A stretch of DNA of 64,000 nt from Helicoverpa zea (taxonomy: Eukaryota > Arthropoda > Insecta > Lepidoptera > Noctuidae). The stretch spans positions 5,270,001-5,334,000 of the forward strand of contig NC_061466.1 of assembly GCF_022581195.2 (NCBI RefSeq). Reading direction: 5' to 3'. The number at the start of each line of letters is the position of its first letter. Position 1 is the stretch's first letter. Under the pieces are notes generated by a model that worked only from the letters and a program-made list of their open reading frames with translations, had not been told where the DNA came from and did not search any database. Below, in pieces: positions 53,061 to 64,000 of this stretch. Position numbers and translations under genes: made by a program.

Positions 53061-56000
53061 ACAGCAAATTTACAATAACATTTGATCAGAATACGCAAAC
53101 TCAAAGATCTATATCTAAAAATTAAAGTAAGGTAAGGATCATCATGTATGTAACGCCCGCCTTAAGCCGCTATAATATCAGCTATGTTAAGTAATATAAC
53201 ATGTTAAGTTTGCACATGACAAAAATGCCACTTGATAACATACATAATATTATTGAATTAAATAAAATAGGCCACATTCATTGTTACGGTTGAAATATGG
53301 GGTTAACACAACCTGATTTGAAGTTTCATAGGTAGATGCGATCCAGACGTAAACGAAAGTAACGTAGTAGACAAATATTGTGGCGGATTTGTCATGCGAC
53401 AAAAAATGATACATATTTGGGAATTAGTACTCCTAATATATCACTAACTAGGATTTAAGAAGAAGATGACCTCACTAGATACTAAATATCTTCTACTCTG
53501 TACAATGGACTATGATATTATATTGAGATATTTTTTTCCTTTGTATAAACATGACAAAATACAAATATTTCTGTCCAATTTTATAATAACTTAATCGGTA
53601 ACAATCGAGCAACATTTGACATTTTATTACTCCCTTTGTGACAGTATAATTAGATATTATATTGTAATACGTTAGAAAGGGATATCTTATTTTAAATGGT
53701 CTGGGTATTGTATAAATATTGGTCTAATCTACGTTATGCAGACGTCAATATGACACAACGCGTTCAGTAACAGGGGATCTATTCAGTAGTGTCATATTGA
53801 ATCCAAAACGGAATTACGACTGCGTATCTCCTATGCATTTTATTGCCTGTAAAAATATAGTATTCACATTCTTTTATCGCTATCCATGTACTAGGTGCGC
53901 CGATGAACAGTGCTAAATCAACGGTTTTGACAAATGGAATGCATTTTTCACAATATCCACTTCAATAATCAACAACCTCCCCGAAAAATATTAACAGAAG
54001 AAATCTACTAAGTATCAATAAACGAATGATTCAATTAATATAATGCATGTTATATTCAATAGTTATTACGAATTATTATAATAAAACAATCGACAGTGCT
54101 TAAACTAGTGGTAACAATAACATTTTTAACTGTTTGTTTCTATCGATTTCAATTGAGTTTTGTTTATTATTAAACTTGTAATAAATGACGTTTAGAGGCA
54201 AGCAAAATGTTAAAGATAAACCGTCTTACCACAAAAACTTTTTAACGTCAGTTTAAGACTTGTCTAAAAAAATGTCAAATTATGACGTTGACATATGGTT
54301 CATTTTGGAGCCACATTTTTTTTAGACAAGCCTAAAACAGTGGTTAAAGTTTTTGTAGTAAGGCCATAGGTGTTTACTAATGCAGGAATTGACTTATGAA
54401 TAATGAAAACAGTTGACGTCTGAAAGTGTCGCTATCGGCGAGAGGTCGTCTGTAACCTGTAAAGGTCACTGCGTCTACACGAGAGATAAGCAATTCCCGC
54501 ACAAATATCTTGCCAATAACCTCCAACAGTCACGAACAGTGCTTTTGTTGAAAACTATTATTACAACAACAAACACTATGCTAAAATACGAAATAAACTC
54601 TTTTGTATAATACATTCTGTTGCTGATTTCTATTAACAATACGACACGTGATAAATGTTTAATTCGATAACTATACGATTTCATTGAATTGTAAATACTA
54701 ATAAATACTATACATTGAAGGCCATTTTATTGTAATAACGTTTCGTAACAAATATACTGTTATGGTGACTGTCAACGACGAAAAATTATTATGAGTGATT
54801 TTTGATTAAATAAATAACAGAAATAAATTAAAACCCAAAGCGAAATTTAATCATCTAATATCATGACCACAATATTGAGCATTATAATGAGTAAAAAGCG
54901 ATAATAAACCACAAACTATTATCATGAGCAACACAAGGGCACTTACGTTTGAATTGACCAAATAACTTCACATCACTAATGAAAATCTACTGTTCCTGTT
55001 ATATACATAAAACAATTGACGATGTAATGAAAATGAAATTCTAATGCCGATTTGACACTTTAATTGACAAAAAACTAACAGAAGTAACTATATCCTTTAA
55101 CAAGGTTTCGTAAACCTACGCAATGTTCGCGATATACTATATAATACGCATATAACAACAAAGAAGTATACATTAGGTGAAAATTAACTTTACAATGACA
55201 TCAAATTTAAGGACGCTTATGCCGTGTTAAGTTGACTTTAACAAATTGCATTTGGAATTTATGTAATGGACTTGCACAACTGACTTTGCTTTCAAAGATA
55301 AAAATCAGAATCACTTAACGCTAAATCATTTCAAATATGGACGTTAGTTTCAGGACATAATATGCAAGACGGCTTCCCACACATTGGACCAGGGACTGAA
55401 CTCAGGTATTATGTTCACTTGCATCATGGAACTTGCCTCAGATTGTGTAAGTACTTAAGGTTGGCCGATGTCTGTCGACTGGCCCGAATGTAATGTATAC
55501 TAAAATTACTAAGAACTTTATTGTGATCTGGAGGGTATTTCCGAAAAGGACCAGATAAATTTCTTATTTCTAGTGGATGTCCAACACTGGCCGGTTGTTG
55601 CTATCTTTCGAGACGTTATGTTTGGCAATAGAAAATAAACGTTTATTCCGCGAATTTGGCAAACACTATAACCTCATTATGCAATTGGAACTCTGTCGTG
55701 TGATCCCCGAACCTGTTCTAAAACATTAGCCATCACTCTTGGAAGAGTTTACTTTGTGACATTCGATGAGTTAGTTTAAAGCCATACAATATTTACAAGA
55801 TCTTTACGCGGCAATGACACGACACAGCCAAACTTTAATAAATATGATATATAATATTGAAAATAAACCTGAATTATTACACTAGTCATAACAAAATTTA
55901 ACAAGAACGTGAATAAATTTCTTTTATAAGATACTACTATGTACAACATGCAAGCCGGGCAAGACAAATAAAATAAAATGAACGTCCAACATTAAAATAT

Positions 56001-57727
56001 GGATGGATTGTTTAGAAGCGAAAGGGACGACATTGGGCTAATTAGTATAGATAAAAAGGGCAATATAATTGTTATTGAAGGCCAATAGTCGATCAAATTG
56101 ACTTCTACGAATTGTCGCTCAGTACGGCGTCATTCTCTGCGACATAAAATTATTTACACTTTGACCTTGTTACAAGAAAATAATTCAGCATACAGTATAA
56201 GCAAAATTCATTTGGACAACAATAACATTAGACGGCAATAATTTTCGACTGGAATTAAATGTGGACGAACATATATCTAATTGGACTATTATATACTTGA
56301 TAATTTAAATTTTAATATACATAATATGCTATTTACAATATAAAAATCAACCAGTTAAGTCTTCGATATGGGGAATAGATTCACGCCATTCGATTGACGA
56401 CGGAGTAAGGTTGCAATTGTCAAAATAGAATCAATGACAATGGCAAATAAGGACAGTAGTTATAGAAGACCTTATTTGTTTCTCTTCTGTTAAAAACTAA
56501 GTAAAAATCTGATAAAATTTGCACTTCGTTACAAAAGCGAGAAACAATGTTAGGTCCGAAAAGAAGAATAATTATGATACATGTTGTATTACAAAGTATT
56601 GAATAACATTTATTCAGTATGGGAACTCACATCAGTTACAGCGAATATCGCTCTGTTTTATCAGATGGTCAAGGTATCGCTCTGTTAAAATTAATGGAAG
56701 AACAATGAAACTTAATATACTATTATGTAACTTAATATTTTGTATTTATTAACTACAATGAGAATGACTAAAAACAGAACAATAATTACCTCAACCATGT
56801 GTGGTCACAACTAGTGTTTGTCTTGCCAAGTTGGCAGGCTACCGTATGCATCAGTGATGCACTAATATAAAACATATAACTCAAACTACAAGTTCATTAA
56901 CAGGCGTTTATTCAATCAGAGAACGAAACGCTTACTTTCATTTTCGTCCCGCGTAGAGGTCATTTGTTAGACGTTTAGTGTTCCAATGACAACAAACTGT
57001 TGATTGGCATGAATCATACATATTTATTGAGGTTTTTTCCTCGTTTGCAGAATCGTCAAACGAAAATAATAGTTAAGATTCAACTAATTGAAGAAACGCT
57101 CTTAGGGTGTACACGAAGATAAATTACATTTTGAAACTCACTCTTCTCAGAGACTGGATTCCAAAATGCACATTCATGCTCACCCAGCGATAAAAAAATA
57201 AAAAGTCAATTTTAAGAAGATACTTAACAGTAGAAAACCTGCCACAAGACAAGAACTACATACAAATCATCGATATAATGCCTCAGAACATTATTGAGAG
57301 ACGATAATCGCATCCTTACCAATAAGGACTTATGATCGAAGGAACCAATGCAGTTGGAACAAGTCCTGAACACTATTTTACTTGATGATGTTCTCATATA
57401 CTGCATTTCAGAATAAGAAGGTACCATACATCGATCACAGATTATCGTCTCTAACAAACATCATAAGGCGACATCGCTATTCAAAATCCTTGTGATAAAA
57501 GGTTCAGCAGTCAGCGCTTTAACATGACCGTTAAGAGTACATAGAAGGCCTAACGTTATATATATAAAAAGCTTAACTCTGTCACTAAACGGGAGACACT
57601 GACTCGTATAAAAACTATAGATCTTATAATACAAATGTCTATGACCTGTTGAGATGTTTTGTGTAGGCGTGTTAGTTATACGTCGGTACTAAAGGCAGCG
57701 AGCGGCGGGCGGCGAGAAACTCGAGTG
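53061..57727 (-). other. repeat-poor stretch downstream of the ELL stop
   Basis: 4.7 kb after the ELL stop with no gene and only one small MITE (54221-54366), unlike the rest of the window. Several minus-strand AATAAA sites are present. It may be a long 3' UTR, which is inferred from the lack of insertions only. Confidence 0.35.
54221..54366. mobile_element. about 145-bp hairpin MITE
   Basis: Left arm cttaccacaaaaacttttta...gtttaagacttgtctaaaaa pairs with the right arm (tttttagacaagcctaaaac...agtttttgtagtaag). The loop is about 45 bp. Only clear mobile element between the Harbinger MITE and the ELL stop codon. Confidence 0.65.
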
Positions 57728-57781
57728 TCAGTACGCTTGCGTTGTGCTCGCGGTCGAAACACGATCTGGTTTTAAGTTTCG
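57728..57781 (-). CDS. ELL: ELL probable terminal exon
   Basis: Acceptor tttgtttacag, then RNLKPDRVSTASTTQAY and TGA in the frame left by the previous exon. Short unconserved tails after the domain are normal in ELL proteins. Chosen because it is the first good acceptor downstream, it keeps frame, and the local base composition is coding-like. Confidence 0.6.
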   Translation of the reverse strand, partial: RNLKPDRVSTASTTQAY

Positions 57782-60700
57782 CTGTAAACAAAAACAGTAT
57801 ATTAATACAACAATCTTTATTCATTCATTTTCAGGGTAAAATTTAGAAGACAAAACTATAAGGTTCCACCAAAAATTTCAACTCTAACATTCGATAACAA
57901 TCTACGATTAATTTCAGAATTCAAAAATAGTAAGACTCATGCATAAAGTTCGAAGGTAAAAAAACTATTTTACATAACATAATTTCACACGTCTTATCAC
58001 TAATTCCGTATACTAAACGTCGCACGTTCGGACTGTGAGATATCGATAACAATAGGTTGTGATAAGCTTGTTGCAATTTCAGGTGGCTTTAAAACTGTGG
58101 AAGCATTTTTTTAACATCATAATCTGGTCCAATGGTCAAAAACCATTAATCTAAAAAAACTTAACAAATTCAATCGTTCATATTGTTATTGATATCCCAT
58201 ATCAGTCAATTGACGTTGAGACAGAGATATCGATTTATAAATAATATAATTTATCTACTGAACAACACATTTTCCTAAACATACAATGTATCGATCTACG
58301 GTGACATTACAATCACTTACTGGTATGTTTCCGTAGTCCTTTAAATGCGTTACAGACTTGAAATAAATAAATTAAATTGAAGGGCCAATCTGGTGAGTTG
58401 TAGACTTTTTGGTCTAGTTTAGATAATACTGGCTGGTTGATGACAATGCCATTTGACATTTATCATCATTTCGACCAGGAAGAACAAAAAAGAAGTATTT
58501 AGGACTATATCATACACAAAAATACCTATAAAATCACAATTAAAAAATATATAATTTCAAAGTAAATAAGAAATAGCTGATTACAATATTATAAGTATTA
58601 TAATCCGGTAATGCAACAACGGCCGAGTTCTTTTTATCTTTGCAATAACCTTTACCAAACCTTCACTGGAAGGTTGTATGATAAAAACCGAATCTATTGT
58701 TCTCTTTTTGAATTGTACGGATTAAGCGTCGTAAACAACTTCATAAAAGTTTTTTTTTTTTACCAAAACATTTTAGGCAACGGCCAAATAAATCACCAAA
58801 TTCATACGAACCATATTTGGTGTTTATTCGTATGAAGAAAAGCCCCGATTTATCAAGAGATAATGAATACTAGAATGCAATGAACTAGGTATTGCAAAGG
58901 GGAATAACTGTTTATGTTGATAACATAGATAAACATCAGCTGTCTAGCGCATTCACCCAATTTCTGTTATCAGTACAGAAACTATATTAGCTACTGTGAT
59001 TGACTTCAGGTCAATCAATCAGTCCTATTGTTCATTGACCTCAGTGGATAAGTTTTCAAGAACGTATTTGCAAAGACCTAAAGCTAGAAACTATCTGACT
59101 TTTTTTAACCCATACACTGTCTATCATCAAGTAACATACAAAAATAATCATAAAACCTCCTCAAAGTCCTCTCTGATGATTTTGCCTTCTACTTTCAGAG
59201 TGTGTGTGCTTCTGTCAGTTGGAAAGCAACACAAATCTAACGGCATCAAATTGCAGGTTAGTTTGCAAATAGCGAATTATTTGGGGATTTAATTCAATAC
59301 CCAAGTCCACTGACATAAGCGTCCGTTTTTCTCAAAACAACAACTGAGTACTTTGAAAATTCATAGTTGTTGTTTTAAGACAGCTGACGTTCATAGTGTC
59401 ATTTTCTTGGGCCTGACACAGACATGTTTATCCTCAGTTTTTGCAAGTATTAAATTCAGGGTTAGTGTAACAGAATAGGAACCAAGAGACAGCTATTGCA
59501 TAGCATAGAGAACAGGAGAGGAAAAATGATGGGACACCTTATACGTCATGACGATTTTATCTAAAACATCGTGGAAGGAATGTCGAAAGAAAGCGGGGAA
59601 GGGGTCGTCCAAGGTACAGCTACACCAAGCAAATTAAAGAGGAGGTGAAGGTTGTGTGGCGTGCACTTGGAGAGGCCTATGTCCAGCAGTGGACTGCGAT
59701 AGGCTGATGATTATGATGATGAAGGTTGTGACATACAAGGAAGTTCAGGATTTGGGCTTTTAAATTAAAGAAGTGTACATAATAATATTTTACTCACCAG
59801 CTGATCATACTGATAAACCATACGCTTGATGTGAGTGAGCTTGCGGTGCAGGTAGTTGACGCGCCGCCGCTGCTGCTTGTACGCCGGGTCGTTGTTCACG
59901 CGCCGGTACTCGTCCACGATGCGCTGCTCTATACTCTACCATACAGAAACAAATGAATTAGAACTAGAGGCAAAGAAAAGGATAAAATACAATACATTTT
60001 ATTAAATAAATCATCAACATCATAATAGGTGTTCTTAAAGCAAAGTTAATGCTCTAAATCTTTTTAAAACCACGTTTTATAAAAAGTTACCATGGGTACA
60101 AAACATTATCATTTGTAGAACAAAATAATGATCCTGATTTTCGCAATGAACCGATGCATTAGTGTTACACCTGATAATTATGAATGCATATCTGATAATT
60201 CATAAATGCATATTTTATTAATACTAACAAATACTCTACTACTGTATCTTTAATCATCAAGTTGTACAAATGATAAAACCTTCTAGATCTTTCTACATCC
60301 TTCTACTGTTTTCGAAACTTTCTGGTTTTAATTGCTACACTCCTCCTATTGTTTTCCACGACTCTTTTATCAGCAATTCCGTCACGTGATTGGTTAAAAG
60401 CTTACAATTATTGTAGAAAATATAGACGTCACGGAATTAAATTAATTTTGAGTCACTCGTATCTGTATTCAAATTATCTAGTAAAAGATATGATAATGCC
60501 ATTTTATCGCTACTTCATAGAAATATAGTAGATAATTGTTAAATTATCGTACTCTCAATAGATCACGTAATTTTGTAATACTCGTTTCAATATTTAATGA
60601 ATTTCCGTAATAATGGCGAAATATATTGAGCGTTTCTCGGAAATTTATAGTAGGTATATTAATTTTAATATAATGCTGCGGAGAATTTACCCATGCAGAA

Positions 60701-63174
60701 AATAACTGCGATTGGGAATGCCCTGCAGGTAGCTGTTGATTACGACCTTTGAGGAAAACGCAAGCAATATTGTGGTCGTTTCAGTAATTATTTCAAATAC
60801 ATAAACAGCTCAACGTGCGATAAGACTGTGTATTGTATTTTAATCTTATTTCCAAAAATAATCCAATCTAATCACTAGCCCACCTACCGTGGCTTGTTTT
60901 CGTCAAAACATGAGATTTTAACTGAGAAACGTAAAGGGATTACACTTTAATTAGCCCTCAAACTTGCAACCGTTTTAAAAAGCAATCTTACCACTACAAT
61001 TTTACAAGAAAGTTAGGAGCCAGAAACTCTGACAACCAGTATTCTCAGATTTATCGGATTGCTAGGGTAACTGGGTTGAGGAGGTCAAATAGGTTGTCAC
61101 TCCGTGTAAAACACTAGTACAGTGCTACTGCTGTTGTATGCAGTTGACAACTGACAGTTTTTATGGGGTAATACAGTTGTTTGTACTGACTGACAGCAAC
61201 TGTCAACTCTACAAAAATGGTCAGCCTATTCTCAACTGCATCCAGTTAGAATGTTAACATAGTTGAGAAAAAGGCAGATGGCATTTGTACATAAAAGTTA
61301 AATAACTACCTGATGATGCGGCGACAGCGGCTGGGCACGATTAAGTTCAGCTTCGAGCCTCGTAAACAGCGCCGCAACTTGCGCCACGCGGTTATACAGA
61401 GCCCGGTATTCAGTATACAGCTCAGCAAACTCGTTCTTGTACGCCCGCCGAATGTTAGAACTAGTTATAGGCGGATATTGCCTGGAAATAATGGAGACGA
61501 AGATGTTTAATAATCCCTAGCCTAGATTAAACTATCCTGAACCCTAACTATTAAGAAGTGTCTTTGTTCACACTGATAATGTGATTGTGAGAGTTTGTAT
61601 GAAGTTTGTTACTCTTTCCACACAAAAACTATTGGCCAATTTTGGTGAAACAGTATTGTAGCTTATAAAGCAGAATAAGAATTGGAGAACTTTTGATCCA
61701 TGTGCTGGATGTACTTTCCTCGGAACGCGGCTGAAACCGCGAGAAACATCTAGCATTTTATGCTATGTATTAACATTACTATGATATTCAAGCTACACTA
61801 ACAAGGAAACTACATAACATGACAACGAAATAAAGTAGGTACGCTACGTATAAATTACAGGTGTAGGTACTAGCTCTTAGTGTCAATGTACTGCATTAAA
61901 CTCTGACATTCACAGTGAGATCAAAATGTTAACTGCATCGCGATTTATTGAGAGGCTACACCTGTACAGGTGTTAACAAAATGCTAATCTCAATGAAAAC
62001 AGCCACAAGTATGCGCGACTGTACTTTTATTGGTACATCACACGTTTGCATTTCCCACGCAAATTTATTGTCGCCATCTTAGTTTAATTTTCATGCAGCG
62101 TTTAAACCGACGCTAAAATTGCGATCTCGTTTAGAATCAATCTCGGAACTTATTAACATTCACTTTACGCGTCGTTTCGTGTGAAAGATATCGAAGTTTA
62201 AATTTAGATCAAAATGTTTACCTTGAAATCCTTGATGATCTGAGGATAAAGAAAAACATAGAATGTAACAAATGCGTACTAACTAATGTATGTACTAATT
62301 ACCAATTTAGGGAATATTTAATTAATTTGAATTGATAGATGGCGATGGGTTTGCAAACTAGTGTGATTTTTACGTTATACCTACGCCAAAAATATCTACT
62401 CTATCAATTACGATACAAAAACGTTCAAGTGTGTGACTTTACTTAATCATTTACGTGATTTTACGTTAGTATATAATTAAAATTACCTTTCAATCTCTTC
62501 CAAATCAGTCATATTCTCATCATGGACAGGCGCTAATTCTGTATTTTCTAAAGGTTCATTATTTGTGATGTCTTTTTCTGTAAATAAGAAAAAACAAAAT
62601 TTTAAATCCTGTAAAGTTAACACGTAATAATTATATTAAAATTTCCATTACATTTTACATAGTTTTCGTAAAACTCGAGGTATTGAATCAGGTGTCAGTA
62701 ACTCGACGACTGACATTCGACACGGTCAAATGTTTGCATTTAATACTTGTATTTAAACTGGTCATATTTGTAAACTTGTTGCACATAATCTCTGTATTTA
62801 TATGCGATACTTGTAACTGTTTATAAACACGACCATAACTTTAAATACTATTATCAGAGTAATAATTTGACGAAGTTTTAATAAAATCAAACCAATTTGT
62901 AAGTGAACGCATTGCATTGAGCCTTCTTTTGTATGGTCTACAGATTTAGGCTATGATTAATTTCGCAACCGTGCGCTCGCGCTTAGAAACTTGGTCAATC
63001 TAACTGTGATTTCACTAATGACCATTTAAGTATTTGTTTTTTATCTTTAACACATACCTGTGATATTAGTTTGCTCTACTGGGGGACTACTTCTAAAACC
63101 ATTCGCCTTCACAGGACTGGGGCAGAGATCCTTTACAGTATTATAATTGAGGGTATAACCATTGTCCTTTTTAA
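57728..63174 (-). CDS. ELL: ELL / Su(Tpl)-type RNA polymerase II elongation factor, C-terminal part (partial)
   Basis: Seen: exons 63174-63058, 62577-62487, (62239-62222), 61481-61310, 59935-59798 and 57781-57728 join in phase to a 195-residue C-terminal piece ending in TGA. The region from QYPPITSS to YQYDQL is an Occludin/ELL domain: RRAYKNEFAELYTEYRALYN, VDEYRRVNNDPAYK, then RVNYLHRKLTHIKRM, matching the EYxxYR ... YxxEKxRCEYLHxKLAHIK pattern. Known: ELL proteins stimulate elongation by Pol II and sit in super and little elongation complexes in the nucleus; the C-terminal domain contacts partners. Occludin itself is the alternative, but there are no membrane segments, the exon layout fits ELL, and insects lack vertebrate occludin. 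The 5' exons lie beyond 64000. Confidence is lower for the last 17-residue exon. Confidence 0.87.
59313..59400. repeat. small palindromic element in an ELL intron
   Basis: Perfect 12-bp core arms aaaacaacaact / agttgttgtttt (59334-59345 and 59365-59376), extended outwards with mismatches (ataagcgtc against gacgttcat). Likely a hairpin MITE remnant. Confidence 0.5.
59500..59725 (+). mobile_element. 3' end of an RTE/jockey-type LINE
   Basis: Encodes GKMMGHLIRHDDFI, a stop, NIVEGMSKES, then in a shifted frame RKRGRGRPRYSYTKQIKEEV and VWRALGEAYVQQWTAIG with a natural stop, followed by a tgatgattatgatgatga tail. This is the usual reverse-transcriptase C-terminus of insect LINEs with a GAT-type tail. 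Broken by a stop and a frameshift. Confidence 0.78.
59798..59935 (-). CDS. ELL: ELL exon: second half of Occludin/ELL domain
   Basis: Acceptor atggtag and donor gtgagt, 46 codons, phase 0 at both ends. Encodes SIEQRIVDEYRRVNNDPAYK, QQRRRVNYLHRKLTHIKRMV and YQYDQL, the signature end of the domain. G+C-rich third positions stand out from the AT-rich surroundings. Confidence 0.93.
61050..61115 (+). repeat. fragment of the same SINE/LINE-tail repeat in an ELL intron
   Basis: gctagggtaactgggttgag gaggtca and ccgtgtaaaacact match the 3' part of the 21374 and 42841 copies. Confidence 0.65.
61310..61481 (-). CDS. ELL: ELL exon: first half of Occludin/ELL domain
   Basis: Acceptor tatttccag and donor gtagtt. 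Encodes QYPPITSSNIRRAYKNEFAE, LYTEYRALYNRVAQVAALFT and RLEAELNRAQPLSPHHQ. It matches the YPPIxSxxQRxxYKxxFNxEYxEYRxLHxRV pattern of the family. Helical coiled-coil sequence. Confidence 0.92.
62222..62239 (-). CDS. ELL: candidate 18-nt micro-exon of ELL
   Basis: Acceptor ctttatcctcag and donor gtaaac bound exactly 18 nt. With phase 2 at both ends it can be included (adding SSRISR-like residues) or skipped without a frame change. Possibly alternatively spliced; transcript evidence is absent. Confidence 0.4.
62487..62577 (-). CDS. ELL: ELL internal exon (acidic linker)
   Basis: Acceptor ttatttacag and donor gtaatt. Only one frame is open: KDITNNEPLENTELAPVHDE then NMTDLEEIE. It joins the neighbouring exons in phase (1 in, 2 out) and leads into the Occludin/ELL domain. 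Confidence 0.78.
63058..63174 (-). CDS. ELL: ELL internal exon (linker)
   Basis: Acceptor gttttcag and donor gtatgt, phase 1 in and phase 1 out. Encodes KKDNGYTLNYNTVKDLCPSP then a Ser/Pro-rich linker, NGFRSSPPVEQTNIT. Low conservation is expected for the ELL linker. It is the first ELL exon in the window. Confidence 0.75.
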
Positions 63175-64000
63175 CTGAAAACATGGAAAACAACACATTA
63201 TTAATGATAATTCTTTAATTACAAAAGTGAAAGGCACTATTTTTTAAACTAATCAGTGTTTCGTAGTCGTTCCCAATTCGAATTAATCGTTTTTTAATGA
63301 GTCATTGTCGTTTGGTAGGCAATAAATATTGTTGCTATCAAACTGTTGCATACTTACTAATAGGAAAGCGTGTTATTACAGCGAGCTCTATTTCCTTATT
63401 TTAATTTAGGTGTTTAGAACGTCATTTCCCTTTTTGGTAGGGGATTGAAGCATAACTCTAATAAGGCTTATTCATTTTACATTACAAAATAATTACTGCG
63501 GCTATTAACGTGTGTAAACCAATGCAAATGTTTTCGCAAGTAAAGCATTATTCAGTAATACGAAACTTGCTTACTTCTTGTTATTTATGATTCATGTTTT
63601 GATTTCTACATTGATAAAATCTTTTACCCAAATACGTGTTTTGACGAGTTACTCTTCAGTCACCTTATCTCGCCTTTCAAAGACCTTGATTTCAATGAAC
63701 CTTTGTTGCATATAGCACGGATGCATACTTCATAATGTGACGCGTAGGTCGTATTTAGATCATTCCGGTTTCTTTCATTGGTGTCTTATCAATGTTAATA
63801 GCTTGCAAACAAACATACGAATCGAGAAATTCTACACAAGATTAGAATAAAAGATAATAATACGTTTGGCTTTCTTTAATTCCAAGGGGAAAACCCGGTG
63901 GTAGCAGGGTCTTCCCCATTCCATATCATGTCAATTAGGATAACGGTTTTGATCAAAGACAATAACAACGAGTACTTAAAATGAGAAACCCTGCGATAAT
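63175..64000 (-). other. ELL intron running off the window
   Basis: AT-rich, with no exon recognised between 63175 and the end. The N-terminal ELL exons must lie further right. Confidence 0.55.

Noticed and set aside
57728..63174. Occludin rather than ELL
   Set aside because: The domain is shared, but there are no membrane segments upstream in the window, and insects carry ELL, not vertebrate-type occludin.

Overview
The window is insect nuclear DNA, almost certainly from a moth or butterfly (Lepidoptera). It is AT-rich, has short exons with GT-AG introns, is full of 'taggtacctac'-type motifs, and carries repeat families I recognise from lepidopteran genomes. I cannot name the species. There is no rRNA, tRNA, CRISPR or bacterial-style operon.

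All host genes I can support lie on the minus strand, in the same orientation. From right to left: (1) the 3' half of an ELL / Su(Tpl)-type transcription elongation factor (exons 63174 down to a stop at 57728), whose 5' part lies beyond 64000; (2) a complete SUGP1-type SURP/G-patch splicing factor, 13 coding exons from 47434 to 31733, every exon junction in phase, 910 residues; (3) the first two coding exons (30234-30089 and 18340-18230) of an unrecognised serine-rich protein that continues beyond position 1; (4) a tentative 118-codon reading frame at 2000-1644. ELL and SUGP1 are both nuclear: one acts on elongating RNA polymerase II, the other in pre-mRNA splicing. Nothing in the sequence shows that they are co-regulated.

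The rest is intron and intergenic DNA built largely from mobile elements, many nested. SUGP1 intron 1 (42247-47270) holds a 4.1-kb inverted-repeat element (42328-46441, ATAA target duplication). It is interrupted by an apparently intact Tc1 transposon (44639-46196, TA duplication, DD34E transposase) and by a tRNA-headed SINE-like repeat that was itself split by a 5'-truncated R1-type LINE (aaggggt duplication). Upstream of SUGP1, an hAT relic (47994-49182, 8-bp duplication TATACTGG) sits on the left end of a TA-flanked inverted-repeat element (49187-50165), which contains a smaller hairpin element. A Harbinger-type MITE follows (50579-51197).

The most unusual item is at 13329-14308. This 980-bp inverted-repeat element carries the first exons of two convergent genes: a THAP-type DNA-binding exon on the minus strand and, on the plus strand, a first exon resembling lepidopteran SWIM/YqaJ-type proteins. 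A second element with similar termini and a related start peptide lies in SUGP1 intron 3 (39487-40300). Together they suggest a two-gene DNA transposon family of which only deletion derivatives remain here. All family calls come from reading motifs; no database search was possible.
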